In this document: in pieces, positions 53,724 to 63,410 of the stretch
How positions within the stretch are numbered: the stretch's first letter is position 1
Layout of the letters: every line of letters begins with the position of its first letter
Assembly: GCA_902363445.1 (NCBI GenBank)
Contig: CABJAB010000004.1
Coordinates: forward strand, 310,001 to 374,000
Length of the DNA: 64,000 nucleotides
Direction of reading: 5' to 3'
DNA from: Lachnospiraceae bacterium
Lineage (GTDB): Bacteria > Bacillota > Clostridia > Lachnospirales > Lachnospiraceae
Notes under the pieces: model-generated
Database searches by the model: none
Told to the model about the DNA's origin: nothing
What the model saw: only the letters and a program-made list of their open reading frames with translations
Program-made: the position numbers and the translations under genes

Positions 53724-55475
53724 ATGAAAACATCTGCTCAGCTTGACTCCATGCTCCGTGATATTGATCACAAGAGCTATCCGGCATATAAGACACTAAA
53801 AGGAATCTATGATTTCGGAGCCTATTCTCTGTCTATCGACCATGTACAGGGCGACCCGTTTGCCTCTCCCTCAAGGCTCACTCTTCACATTACCGACAAG
53901 GCCTCTGGATTTTCTCCGGATCTTTGGAGCTCTGAGGACCGGAAAACGGCTTTCTGCGACTTCCTGCTCCGGCAGTTTGAAAAGGCGGCACAGGATTATT
54001 CCTTCCAGGCCAAAGGCTCCGGTAAAAGCGGCGCTCTGTTCACCACCCGCTGCGGCCCCCAGGTACTCAGACGCACAGCCTGTACCATCAGGGAAAGAAC
54101 TATCCTCATGCGGTTTGAAGCCGGTTTCCCCGCCAACGGGCGCACCATCAACTCCAGGGAGCTTCGCAAAATCCTGTTTGATTATCTGCCAAAGTGCGCG
54201 GAAAAATCTCTGTACTATAAAAATATCAACCGGAGCGCCCTTCAAAATGCAATTGAGCTCTTTGAGGACCAGCAGACCCTCCGTGCATTCCTGCCGGAAA
54301 ACGATTTGATCGCATTCGTAGCGGACGGCGCAGTCCTTCCCCGGAAATCCGGCGTATCAAGTCTTCCCATGAAGGAAGCCATCCCTTTTTCTTCACCTGC
54401 CTCCATGAAAATCTCGGTTTCTCTTCCCCACAGAGGGGTAATCACCGGCATGGGCATACGAAAAGGCATCACTCTGATCACCGGAGGCGGCTACCATGGA
54501 AAATCCACTCTCCTGAAAGCGCTGGAAACCGGCGTCTATAACCACACTGCCGGAGACGGAAGAGAATTCGTCATAACCGACGCCTCCGCGGTAAAGCTCC
54601 GGGCAGAAGAAGGCCGTGTCGTGAAAAAGGTGGATATCTCTCCCTTCATCAATCACCTTCCCAACGGAAAAGACACCAGCAGCTTTTCCACGGAAGACGC
54701 CAGCGGCAGCACTTCACAGGCTGCCGGGGTCATGGAAGGAATCGAAGCCGGAGCAAGGCTCTTCTTAATCGATGAGGATACATGTGCGACAAATTTCATG
54801 GTGCGCGACGAACTAATGCGCAGAGTCATTTCCCCTGACAAGGAGCCTATCACGCCTTTTCTCAGCCGGATCCGTCCTTTATTTTCCCAGCTCGGCATTT
54901 CCACTATCCTGGTAGTCGGAAGCTCCGGAGCGTTTTTTCATGCGGCCGACTGTGTCCTTCAAATGGACAATTATCAGGCGAAGGATATCACCATACACGC
55001 AAAAAAGGAAGCAGAGGATTATAACGCTTCCCGCGCCGGCTCCTCCGTTGAAAACAGCGGCGTTGATCATTTCTGTTTTCCCTGCAATACCACAAGCCGG
55101 ATGTACCAGCCCGCCGTTCCAAAAAGCGGGAATGATCACCGCCGCCGCTCTGTCCAGAATTCGGAACGGGATTCCAGGCCTCCTAAGATCAAAGTACAGA
55201 GTAAAGACAGTCTGTTTTACGACAAGTCCATGATCGACCTGCGATATGTAGAACAGCTGGCCGATGAGGAACAGACAAGAGCCCTGGGCCATATACTGCT
55301 ATATCTGAATACACGTTTAGATTCGCCCGTCCCGCTGTCAGACCAGCTCCCAAGGCTGTATGAAAAGATAGTCCGGGAGGGCATGGAATCCATCACCTCC
55401 TGGGACTGTCCTCCCTTCATGGCTCTGCCCAGGCTTCAGGAAATCTATGCCTGTGTCAACCGCTGCCGGTTCTGA
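53724..55475 (+). CDS. ABC-class ATPase (PF09818 family)
   Basis: 583 residues matching the predicted ABC_ATPase family: Walker A-like GGGYHGKSTLLKAL (about residue 250), ARLFLIDEDTCATNFMVRD as Walker B, and the STILVVGSSGAFFHAADCV segment. These proteins lack a membrane partner, and their role is unknown; roles in nucleic acid or stress response have been suggested. A -10 TATAAT lies at 53680-53685. It is convergent with codY and ends before a shared terminator. Confidence 0.92.
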   Translation: MKTSAQLDSMLRDIDHKSYPAYKTLKGIYDFGAYSLSIDHVQGDPFASPSRLTLHITDKASGFSPDLWSSEDRKTAFCDFLLRQFEKAAQDYSFQAKGSGKSGALFTTRCGPQVLRRTACTIRERTILMRFEAGFPANGRTINSRELRKILFDYLPKCAEKSLYYKNINRSALQNAIELFEDQQTLRAFLPENDLIAFVADGAVLPRKSGVSSLPMKEAIPFSSPASMKISVSLPHRGVITGMGIRKGITLITGGGYHGKSTLLKALETGVYNHTAGDGREFVITDASAVKLRAEEGRVVKKVDISPFINHLPNGKDTSSFSTEDASGSTSQAAGVMEGIEAGARLFLIDEDTCATNFMVRDELMRRVISPDKEPITPFLSRIRPLFSQLGISTILVVGSSGAFFHAADCVLQMDNYQAKDITIHAKKEAEDYNASRAGSSVENSGVDHFCFPCNTTSRMYQPAVPKSGNDHRRRSVQNSERDSRPPKIKVQSKDSLFYDKSMIDLRYVEQLADEEQTRALGHILLYLNTRLDSPVPLSDQLPRLYEKIVREGMESITSWDCPPFMALPRLQEIYACVNRCRF

Positions 55476-55495
55476 CAACATGGATGAAAGCAAAA

Positions 55496-55533
55496 ATCCT
55501 GCGGCGCCTTCCATTCGGAGGCCTCCGCAGGAT
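55496..55533. terminator. Terminator between the ABC-class ATPase and codY
   Basis: ATCCTGCGG (55496-55504) pairs with CCGCAGGAT (55525-55533), with an inner GC-rich stem (CGCC/GGC). On the minus strand it is followed by TTTTT, so it ends codY; it could also stop the plus-strand gene. Confidence 0.8.
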
Positions 55534-55568
55534 CTGTCATTTCCATTTCCTGACCATTCAAAGCGATT

Positions 55569-56342
55569 CTATACTTCCTTCAGCTTTTTCAGTTCTTCAA
55601 ACACCACGTCATTCAGCACCTTGATATAAGTACCTTTCATTCCAGAAGAACGGGATTCTATGACTCCTGCACTCTCAAATTTCCTGAGCGCATTGACGAT
55701 CACGGAACGGGTAATGCCCACACGGTCCGCAATTTTGCTGGCCACAAGGATTCCCTCATTTCCCTCCAGCTCCTCAAAAATATGCTGGATAGCTTCCAGC
55801 TCGGAAAACGACAGGGTACTGATGGCAGATTTTACAATCTGGATTTTCCTCGTCTCTTCCGCATTTTCCTCATTCACAGAACGCATCATCTCCAGCCCGA
55901 CTACCGTAGTGCCATATTCGCTGAGGATAATATCGTCAATTCCATACTGGTCATTGGACTTATAGATGAACAATGTTCCCAAACGCTCACCGGCGATATC
56001 GATCGGCGTAATGATCGCCTGATACTTTTCCACATTCGTCTCTGCAAATCCCAGCGTTTCCAGATTTACATTTTCCTTAGTAGAAAGAACACTGAGCAGT
56101 CTTTCATTCAGCATCCGGTCTACGAAGCCCCCCACTTGATCTTCAATGAGTTCTTCAATCTCTTCTACCCCTTCGCTGATACCTACTCCCAACACCTTGC
56201 CTTTTTTACTGATAACAAGGATGTTGGAATCAAGAATATCGCTCAGCACGGCACAAATATCATTAAAGACAACCTTGCTGGAATTGTTGTTATGGAGCAA
56301 TTTGTTAATTTTTCTGGTTTTATCCAATAATTGTACGCTCAT
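55569..56342 (-). CDS. codY: Global regulator CodY
   Basis: 257 residues from ATG 56342 (MSVQLLDKTRKINKL), with AGGAGG. The N-terminal GAF domain binds branched-chain amino acids and GTP; the C-terminal helix-turn-helix is ASKIADRVGITRSVIVNALRKFESAGVIESRS. CodY represses nutrient-scavenging, motility and virulence genes in rich media. It sits after topA but has its own promoter. Confidence 0.98.
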   Translation of the reverse strand: MSVQLLDKTRKINKLLHNNNSSKVVFNDICAVLSDILDSNILVISKKGKVLGVGISEGVEEIEELIEDQVGGFVDRMLNERLLSVLSTKENVNLETLGFAETNVEKYQAIITPIDIAGERLGTLFIYKSNDQYGIDDIILSEYGTTVVGLEMMRSVNEENAEETRKIQIVKSAISTLSFSELEAIQHIFEELEGNEGILVASKIADRVGITRSVIVNALRKFESAGVIESRSSGMKGTYIKVLNDVVFEELKKLKEV

Positions 56343-56388
56343 TGCTGGCCTCCTATTCATATTCAGTAATTCCAACTTATTCAGCCCT

Positions 56389-56417
56389 ATCGTATCATAC
56401 TTTTTAAGGCGCCGCAA
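56389..56417 (-). promoter_or_regulatory. codY promoter
   Basis: TTGCGG (56412-56417), 17 bases, TACGAT (56389-56394), about 45 bases before codY. Confidence 0.6.
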
Positions 56418-56458
56418 CACTTTTCACATTTCTTTTCGTAATTTTTATATAATTTCGA

Positions 56459-58525
56459 TTATTTTACCTTTTCAATCAGGAAACCGCAGGTCTGTTCCGA
56501 ACAAATCAGCTTATTTCCCTTTTCCACCATATAACTCCCGCACTTCGGACACTTTTCATTGGACGGTTTCTGCCAGGACATAAATTCGCAGTCTGGATGG
56601 TTGCTGCATCCATAATATCTTCTGCCTTTTTTGGTCTTTTTCACGACAACGTCGCCGCCGCAGACCGGACAGCTGACTCCGGTCTTCTCCAAATACGGCT
56701 TTGTGTTCTTGCAGTCCGGAAAACCCGGGCACGCCAAAAATCTTCCATGAGGTCCATATTTGATGACCATGTTTCGGCCGCAGTTCTCACAAATCTCCTC
56801 TGTAACCTCATCCTCTATTTTTACGGCCTCCAGTTCCTTCTGCGCGGCCGTCACCGCCTCCATCAAATCCGGATAAAAATTGCGGATGACGGTCTTCCAC
56901 TTCACGATCCCGTCTTCCACTCCATCCAGAAGAGATTCCATATTCGCGGTGAACGCCACGTCCACCAGACTGGGGAACGCTTCTTTCATAATGTGATTTA
57001 CGATCTCTCCCAGCTCCGTTACATAAAGGTTTTTATTCTCCTTTGCCACATAGCGCCTGGCGATGATCGTCGTAATGGTAGGCGCGTACGTACTGGGACG
57101 GCCGATACCTGCCTCTTCCAGCGCCCGCACTAAAGAGGCTTCCGTATAATGGGCCGGCGGCTGGGTGAAATGCTGTTTGTAATCAAACTCCTTAAGTGAC
57201 AGCGGCGTCTCAGTGGTCAGATTCTTTGCCAGAGTATTCGGTTCTTTTTTCTCATTGGGATCCGTATATACGGTCATAAATCCTTCGAACTTCACCTTGG
57301 ATGCCGAAGCGGTAAAGCGATAGTCACCCGCGTCGATTTTTACATTAGTCGTCTCGTAAACGGCCGACGACATTCTGCACGCGGTATACCGGCGCCAGAT
57401 GAGCTGATACAGCCGGAATTGATCCCTGGAAAGGGAATCTTTTATCTTAGTCGGAGACAACTCGATGTCCGTCGGCCGGATAGCCTCATGGGCGTCCTGG
57501 ATCTTTCCGCCGGATTTTCCTTTTTGTTCATCTGCCAGCACATATTCCGGTCCGTATTCCGCCGAGATATACTCTGCCGCGGCTTTCTGGGCTTCTTCGG
57601 ATATACGGGTGGAATCGGTACGAAGATATGTGATGATACCGGCCGTGCCGTTTCCCTTTATATCAATTCCTTCATATAGCTGCTGGGCGAGCCGCATTGT
57701 CTTCTGCGTCGAAAAATTCAGTACGTTGGCCGCTTCCTGCTGAAGAGTACTCGTCGTGAAAGGGAGCGGCGGCTTCTTTATCCGTTCTCCCAATTTGATA
57801 TCGGCAATCTTAAATTCAGATTTTTCCACTTCCTTTAAGATATCATCCAGCTGTTCCTTGTCTGTGATGGTAATTTTCTGCTTCCTGTTTCCATAGAATT
57901 TCACCCTCATGGGCTTTTTCTCACTGCCGCACTGGATATCTGCCTCCAGTGACCAGTACTCCTGAGGAATAAACGCAGAAATCTCTTCTTCTCTGTCACA
58001 GATGATCCGAAGCGCCGCGGACTGTACCCGCCCTGCGCTCAGCCCCCGTTTCACCTTCGCCCACAATAACGGGCTGATGCTGTAGCCCACCATTCGGTCT
58101 AGAACACGGCGTGCCTGCTGAGCATCCACCAGATTCATATCAATGTCTCTCGGCGCTTTCAGCGAGGCTTTTACCGCAGTTTTTGTGATTTCATTGAAGC
58201 TGATCCTCTGAACCTTTTTATCCTCTAGCTTAAGGGCCGTCATCAAATGCCAGGAAATCGCTTCTCCCTCACGGTCCGGGTCAGTTGCCAGATATATCTT
58301 ATCCGACTTTTTGACTTTCTTGCGAAGGTTTGCCAGAATGTCTCCCTTCCCGCGTATCGTGATATATTTTGGCTCGTAATCGTGCTCTATATCAATGCCC
58401 ATCTGGCTTTTCGGCAGGTCTCTTACATGCCCGTTGGATGCGTCTACATCGTAATTGGCCCCCAAAAACTTTTTAATTGTCTTCACTTTTGCGGGGGACT
58501 CTACAATGACCAGATACTTTGCCAT
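56459..58525 (-). CDS. topA: DNA topoisomerase I
   Basis: 688 residues from ATG 58525 (MAKYLVIVESPAK), with an AAAGGAG site. It has the Toprim domain (DPDREGEAISWH), catalytic-Tyr motif GIITYLRTDSTRIS and three C-terminal zinc ribbons. It relaxes negative supercoils. Its first 53 bases overlap the end of dprA, so translation is probably coupled. Confidence 0.99.
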   Translation of the reverse strand: MAKYLVIVESPAKVKTIKKFLGANYDVDASNGHVRDLPKSQMGIDIEHDYEPKYITIRGKGDILANLRKKVKKSDKIYLATDPDREGEAISWHLMTALKLEDKKVQRISFNEITKTAVKASLKAPRDIDMNLVDAQQARRVLDRMVGYSISPLLWAKVKRGLSAGRVQSAALRIICDREEEISAFIPQEYWSLEADIQCGSEKKPMRVKFYGNRKQKITITDKEQLDDILKEVEKSEFKIADIKLGERIKKPPLPFTTSTLQQEAANVLNFSTQKTMRLAQQLYEGIDIKGNGTAGIITYLRTDSTRISEEAQKAAAEYISAEYGPEYVLADEQKGKSGGKIQDAHEAIRPTDIELSPTKIKDSLSRDQFRLYQLIWRRYTACRMSSAVYETTNVKIDAGDYRFTASASKVKFEGFMTVYTDPNEKKEPNTLAKNLTTETPLSLKEFDYKQHFTQPPAHYTEASLVRALEEAGIGRPSTYAPTITTIIARRYVAKENKNLYVTELGEIVNHIMKEAFPSLVDVAFTANMESLLDGVEDGIVKWKTVIRNFYPDLMEAVTAAQKELEAVKIEDEVTEEICENCGRNMVIKYGPHGRFLACPGFPDCKNTKPYLEKTGVSCPVCGGDVVVKKTKKGRRYYGCSNHPDCEFMSWQKPSNEKCPKCGSYMVEKGNKLICSEQTCGFLIEKVK

Positions 58526-59729
58526 AGTGTTCTCCTTTATCTCTTTTTGCCACATAATAGTGCTCATATGGCTGCACAACCAGTCCCTCCATCTCCAGAT
58601 CCACAAGGCAGACCGCCAGATCGGCACTATTAAGTCCCGTTTCCAGGCAAATCCTCTCCATAGATTTGGGTTCGGAATCCAGACAACTATACACCCTTTC
58701 CCAATTTTTATCAAGAGATAACTGATTATTATTAGAAATTCTTAATTTTTTCCCTCCAAGATTCCAGAAGCTGAGAATATCCTCGGGCTCTGTTAAAAGC
58801 TCCGCTCCGTCCTTCAAAAGACTGTTGGTCCCGCAGCTTAAGTAGTCCCCCGCCCTGCCGGGAACTGCCCATATCTCCTTTCCCTGCTCCATGGCATAGG
58901 ACGCAGTGATCAAAGATCCGCTCCTCTTTCCCGCTTCTATGATGGCCACACAATCCGACAGACCGCTGATGATACGGTTTCTGGCCGGGAAATTCATCGG
59001 CAGCGGCCTCATTCCCGGCGGATATTCGGAAATCAGTCCTCCGGCTGCCTCCACTTCTCCGTACAGGCTTTGATTTTCCTTAGGATAGACCATATCCGGC
59101 CCGCATCCCAAAATGCCAAAGGTCCTGCCTTCTCCGTTTTCAGCTCTGAGAGCTCCCCGGTGCCCGGCGGCGTCGATTCCCCTGGCAAGCCCGCTTATGA
59201 CTTGTATGCCGGCCTCTGCCAGAGCTTTTCCTAGATCCTCAGCCATGGAACGCCCATAGTAGCTGCAGTTCCGGGAACCCACTATGGCGGCGGACGGCCT
59301 GTCATCGGAAGGAAGGCGGCCCTTTACAAACAATCCAAGAGGGCGGTCCGGAATGGTCAGGAGACGTTTCGGGTAATTTTCATCACACAACGGTATAAAT
59401 ACAATACCTCTTTGGTCCATAGCTTCCAACGCTCTTCGAAATGTATCCGGCTCACACCCCTCCCGGATATCCCTCACCGCACGTTCCAAGATCTTTCCAT
59501 TATAAAACACATCTGCCTCGTCCGTGTCTCCCATAAATTCTGTCTGTCCGTCCGGCTGCTCCACCGGCCTGAGCGCATCCCTCAGGTCTTTCTCCGGCGC
59601 GTGAAAGATTTCCCCCGGAGCGCCCAGCCGCTGCAGAAGCCGTTCTCTCACCGAAAGCGGTATCTGACTCAGCCCGCAGTACCAAAACCAATATTCCTGC
59701 TCTGAAAATACGTTTATTTTTTTCTCCAT
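58473..59729 (-). CDS. dprA: DNA-processing protein DprA
   Basis: 418 residues with a SAM-like N-domain, the Rossmann-like core (IVGSRNCSYYGRSMAEDLG, ISGLARGIDAAGHRGAL, NRIISGLSDCVAIIEAGKRSGSLITA) and a C-terminal winged helix. DprA loads RecA on incoming single-stranded DNA. A ~20-residue C-terminal tail runs into topA. It follows comM, as often seen. With the type IV pilus and ComM it hints at transformability, though ComEC/ComEA are not in this window. Confidence 0.97.
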   Translation of the reverse strand: MEKKINVFSEQEYWFWYCGLSQIPLSVRERLLQRLGAPGEIFHAPEKDLRDALRPVEQPDGQTEFMGDTDEADVFYNGKILERAVRDIREGCEPDTFRRALEAMDQRGIVFIPLCDENYPKRLLTIPDRPLGLFVKGRLPSDDRPSAAIVGSRNCSYYGRSMAEDLGKALAEAGIQVISGLARGIDAAGHRGALRAENGEGRTFGILGCGPDMVYPKENQSLYGEVEAAGGLISEYPPGMRPLPMNFPARNRIISGLSDCVAIIEAGKRSGSLITASYAMEQGKEIWAVPGRAGDYLSCGTNSLLKDGAELLTEPEDILSFWNLGGKKLRISNNNQLSLDKNWERVYSCLDSEPKSMERICLETGLNSADLAVCLVDLEMEGLVVQPYEHYYVAKRDKGEHYGKVSGHCRVPRKSEDN

Positions 59730-59773
59730 AGCTCCTCTTCCTTCCTATATTATAGGGTTTATTTTCCAATTTT

Positions 59774-61309
59774 TTACATTTTATACAGTTTTGGGACCCG
59801 GTAAAGAATCGCCTCCTTCAGATGTTTTTTCTCTACCATGGCAGCTCCCTCCAAATCCGCGATGGTCCTGGCCACTCTCAGGACCCGGTGATATGCCCTG
59901 GCGCTCATTTCCATCGTATCAAAGGCTTTTTTCATAAACGCTTCTTCCTGTTTTCCCAATGGACAGTACTCCAATATCCTGCTGCCGGGTATGGAAGAAT
60001 TATAAAGGATATCGGTTCCCGCAAATCGTTCTTTTTGTGCCAGTCTCGCCTTTTCCACCCGTTCCCGGATGAGGCTGGAGGCTTCCGCACGGCCGTTTTT
60101 TTCCTGGAGTTCCCGAAACGGGAGCCGGTCCGCTGTCACACTGATATCGATTCTGTCCACCAGCGGACGGGACAATTTTCCCAAATATCTCTGTATCTGC
60201 GGCACGGAGCATCTGCATTTATTTCTGTCTGGAAAATAACCGCAGGGACATGGATTCATGGCGGCCACCAACATGAATTTCGCCGGAAACTCATAGGAAC
60301 CGTACAGCCGGGAGACCACTACCCGTTTTTCTTCCAGGGGCTGGCGCAGGGCCTCCAATGACGTCCTGGACATTTCCGGTAGCTCGTCCAGGAATAAAAC
60401 GCCATGGCTGGCCAAAGACAGCTCTCCCGGCCTTGGGACTCGTCCCCCTCCGGTCAGCGCCGCCGCCGTGACCGTGTGATGGGGCGCCCGGAAAGGCCTT
60501 TCCATAAGCAGGGCCGTCCCTTCCGGCATCAGTCCGCAGATGCTGTTGATTCGGCTGATCTCCAAACTTTCTGCCAGAGTAAGCTTGGGGAGAATACCCG
60601 GAATACACCTGGCGATCAAGGTTTTCCCCACGCCTGGAGGCCCCAGGAGCAGCAGATTATGCATTCCGGCAGCGGCGATCTCCGCCGCGCGTCTCGCCGT
60701 CTCCTGCCCTCTGATGTCCTTAAAATCCATTCCTGAATACCCGCCCTCCATACAGGAGGACAGGTCCACATGTACGGCTTTTCTCATATCCGGCTCCTTT
60801 AAAAGCTTCACCACCTCATTCAGATGTGAAGCGCCGCAGACCCGGATCATCTGATTCACCGCCCCTTCTTGCGCGTTTCCAACCGGTACCAGCATCTCAC
60901 TAAGTCCGGATTCCTGCGCGCAGGCGGCCAAAGCCATGACTCCGGCCACAGGCCGCAGCTCCCCGCCCAGCCCCAGTTCTCCTGCCAGCAGCAATCCTTC
61001 CAGGTTTTCGGCCGGTATGACATCCATTGCCGCCAAGACTGCTACAGCGACAGGCAGATCAAATAGAGTCCCGTCCTTTCTCACATCCGCCGGCGCCAAA
61101 TTTATGACGATTCTCTTTGGCGGAAGACGATAGCCCGCATTTTTTAACGCCGTCCGCACTCTGGAGGCGGCCTCCTTTACTTCAGTGGACAGCGCTCCGA
61201 CCATATCAAAACTCGGAAGCCCGTCACTCATATCCGCTTCCACCGTGACCAGCCGCCCTTCCATTCCCTGGATGGCGGCGCTATAGACTTTACTGTACAA
61301 ATACTCCAC
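59774..61309 (-). CDS. comM: ComM/YifB family Mg chelatase-like ATPase
   Basis: 511 residues, with N-terminal Lon-like domain (MEYLYSKVYSAAIQGMEGRLV), Mg-chelatase AAA+ core (Walker A LLGPPGVGKTLIAR; Walker B VLFLDELPEM) and C-terminal domain. ComM is a hexameric helicase that promotes branch migration during natural transformation. AAGGAG precedes the ATG. First of comM-dprA-topA. Confidence 0.96.
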   Translation of the reverse strand: MEYLYSKVYSAAIQGMEGRLVTVEADMSDGLPSFDMVGALSTEVKEAASRVRTALKNAGYRLPPKRIVINLAPADVRKDGTLFDLPVAVAVLAAMDVIPAENLEGLLLAGELGLGGELRPVAGVMALAACAQESGLSEMLVPVGNAQEGAVNQMIRVCGASHLNEVVKLLKEPDMRKAVHVDLSSCMEGGYSGMDFKDIRGQETARRAAEIAAAGMHNLLLLGPPGVGKTLIARCIPGILPKLTLAESLEISRINSICGLMPEGTALLMERPFRAPHHTVTAAALTGGGRVPRPGELSLASHGVLFLDELPEMSRTSLEALRQPLEEKRVVVSRLYGSYEFPAKFMLVAAMNPCPCGYFPDRNKCRCSVPQIQRYLGKLSRPLVDRIDISVTADRLPFRELQEKNGRAEASSLIRERVEKARLAQKERFAGTDILYNSSIPGSRILEYCPLGKQEEAFMKKAFDTMEMSARAYHRVLRVARTIADLEGAAMVEKKHLKEAILYRVPKLYKM

Positions 61310-62278
61310 TCCTTTCCAAATCTCAACTATGGATTTCAGAAAAATTTATTTGTTTTTGAGTAAACAATAAAGGAATACTGAAAGTACACCTGTATTAGTC
61401 TCTGTGCATTAACGTTTATTGGAAAATAAAAGAAAGTTTAAGAATGTATCAAAGATCAGATCAAGAAATATCAGAATTAAATTCGGTTGTCAAAAATATA
61501 CCTTTGAATACTTATAAAACAAATTTATCTTATGAATCAGATGAGACAGGAGGAAATCCGCTTCCATCCAGGCGGCTCGCTGGCAGCCGTAACCAGAATT
61601 TTTACGGCCTCCAGTCGGTCCTTTCCAACTGACATGGATAAATCGATATTTTTCCATGTCAGATTCCAACAAAAATCCGCATGATATGCGATTTTTGCCT
61701 CCCTGCGTCCGGGAAAACTCTGCTAACGCCTTTACGGCACTCGCCTTACGATGGAATCGAATCATTCCTCCCGCTCCTCTTGCTGCGCCGAAATAAGCGC
61801 TCATTTGTTGTTAAAACCATTAGGGCGGCCCATCGCAGCCCGCTGCCGTTAGGCGCGCGGGCCGTGTGGATATCCACTCCTTTTCTGGAATCTAAGAAAT
61901 AAAATTTGTCCAATATCGTGCGGCAGGCAGGGCGCCGGCGGAAAGATTCCGGGCCGGCCTAAAGGTGAGCGTCGCAGGATAGCGGCCGGTGTTCCCCAGG
62001 CGGAGGGAGGCAGAAACGGAAAATCGGATTCCGTTTCTGAGCAAACCGGAGACAGAAAATCATAAAGATTTCCTGTCGACATGTGAGCGGTACTCCCGGA
62101 GCGGGGATTAAGCGGCCCCTGAATCGCCAGCGAACCGAAATCGTGACGGCCCGGAACTTCTGCCGGTGCCTAACTGGAGCGTAATCAGAATTTACTAAAA
62201 TGATTCCAAAAAATATTTTGTATCATACCTTTTAACAACCGAATCAGACTTGTAAGTCATTGTTTCCCGCATGATCGT
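61310..62278. other. 970-base non-coding region with repeat and structured DNA
   Basis: Between comM and the alpha/beta hydrolase. No supported gene: short minus-strand frames here lack ribosome sites and family matches. It contains the longer copy of the dispersed repeat and, inside it, two long hairpins (CTGACATGGA/TCCATGTCAG at 61629-61662; an A-run/T-run-bounded hairpin at 61671-61696) and GC-rich palindromic stretches at 61821-61866 and 61935-62000. The comM promoter should lie near its left end. Confidence 0.7.
61499..62227. repeat. Dispersed repeat, long copy with 463-base inner module
   Basis: Arms 61499-61560 and 62024-62227 match the short copy at 10503-10766 in order and orientation. 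The short copy has them fused at GGAAATCCG|ATTCCG. The extra module (61561-62023) has near-repeats of CCAGGCGG at both ends, so either the short copy is a deletion or the long one an insertion. Confidence 0.78.
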
Positions 62279-63238
62279 TCAATGCTTTGTTGACTCTTCC
62301 ACAGCGGCATCCATCCATACTTTTATATCTTCAAATACGATACTTCTGTCCAGTTCATTGAGGATTTCATGACGGTCCCCCGGATAAAGCTTCATCTGGA
62401 CATGATGAAAACCCATGGACTGAAACTGCTTATAGCAGGCCCTGACTCCTTTTCCGTAGTTTCCCACGGGGTCTTCTTCTCCTGACACTATCAAGATCGG
62501 AAGCTCCCGGTTCATATTGCCGAAATCTTTTTTCTTCGCCAGGTCCACCAAAACGGTAAAGAAATCCCTGTACGCCCCCGCTGTAAAAATAAAGGTGCAG
62601 AAAGGGTCCCTGCAGTATGCGTCCACCGACTCTTCATTCTGGCTCAGCCAGTCATTCTCCGTCCGATGCTCTGGAATGCGCTTGTTATTTCCGCCTAAGG
62701 TCATCTTGTAAAGAAGACGGCTCCTGTAGCGGCTGCCCTTTATCCTGCAGATGATCTCAGCCAGGCACTTTCCTGTGGCAACAAGAGGCAGCCCCATATA
62801 TCCGGTCCCCATGATGACGGCTCCATCCACTTTTCGGCTGCATCTGGTCAGATATTTTCTCGTAAAGAATGAACCCATACTGTGTCCCATGATATAGACC
62901 GGCACATCCGGCCACAATTCCCTGGCTTTACATGTCAGACGGTAAATATCACCGATCACATGACGGTCACCGTCTTTCTCAGAAAAATACCCCAGCTCTT
63001 CCTCCGAGGCCGCCGTCTTTCCATGGCCCAGATGATCATGGCCGATCACTGCGTATCCTCTTTCCGCCAGATAGGAAGCAAATTCATCATACCGCTCCAC
63101 GTACTCCACCATGCCGTGCACAATCTGAAGCACCGCCTTTGCCTGCAAATCCGCAGGCTCCCATTTTATACAATGGAGCATCTGCCCCGAATCGCCCGAC
63201 TTCAAAAAAAACTCTTCTTTTCTTACCTTAGCCTCCAC
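62279..63238 (-). CDS. Alpha/beta hydrolase, monoacylglycerol-lipase-like
   Basis: 319 residues starting at GTG 63238 with an AAGGAAG site. The catalytic triad is visible: nucleophile in GHSMGS, Asp in SGEEDPVG and His in GDRHEIL. HGMVEYVERYDEFA is the S33/lysophospholipase oxyanion motif. The family hydrolyses lysophospholipids or monoacylglycerols. No operon partner. Confidence 0.92.
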   Translation of the reverse strand: MEAKVRKEEFFLKSGDSGQMLHCIKWEPADLQAKAVLQIVHGMVEYVERYDEFASYLAERGYAVIGHDHLGHGKTAASEEELGYFSEKDGDRHVIGDIYRLTCKARELWPDVPVYIMGHSMGSFFTRKYLTRCSRKVDGAVIMGTGYMGLPLVATGKCLAEIICRIKGSRYRSRLLYKMTLGGNNKRIPEHRTENDWLSQNEESVDAYCRDPFCTFIFTAGAYRDFFTVLVDLAKKKDFGNMNRELPILIVSGEEDPVGNYGKGVRACYKQFQSMGFHHVQMKLYPGDRHEILNELDRSIVFEDIKVWMDAAVEESTKH

Positions 63239-63410
63239 TGGATCCGCTTCCTTTCTGTCTTTTTAAAACCATCATTTACCTGTGTTTTTATTTTAATACT
63301 TTCCCCCTCTCATGACAAGCCAGAGATTATTTTTCTTGCAACACTTTTCATTTCCGGATACACTACTTTTATGAAGGACTGTCATGTGTCGATCATAAAG
63401 GAGGTTATTA

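Noticed and set aside
61490..62082. Two minus-strand ORFs of 104 and 77 codons in the non-coding gap
   Set aside because: No ribosome sites, no domains, and they lie across a structured repeat; parts recur in the short repeat copy without keeping a full frame.
61310..62278. Insertion sequence or group II intron in the large gap
   Set aside because: No transposase or reverse transcriptase remnant, no intron domain V and no clear terminal inverted repeats.
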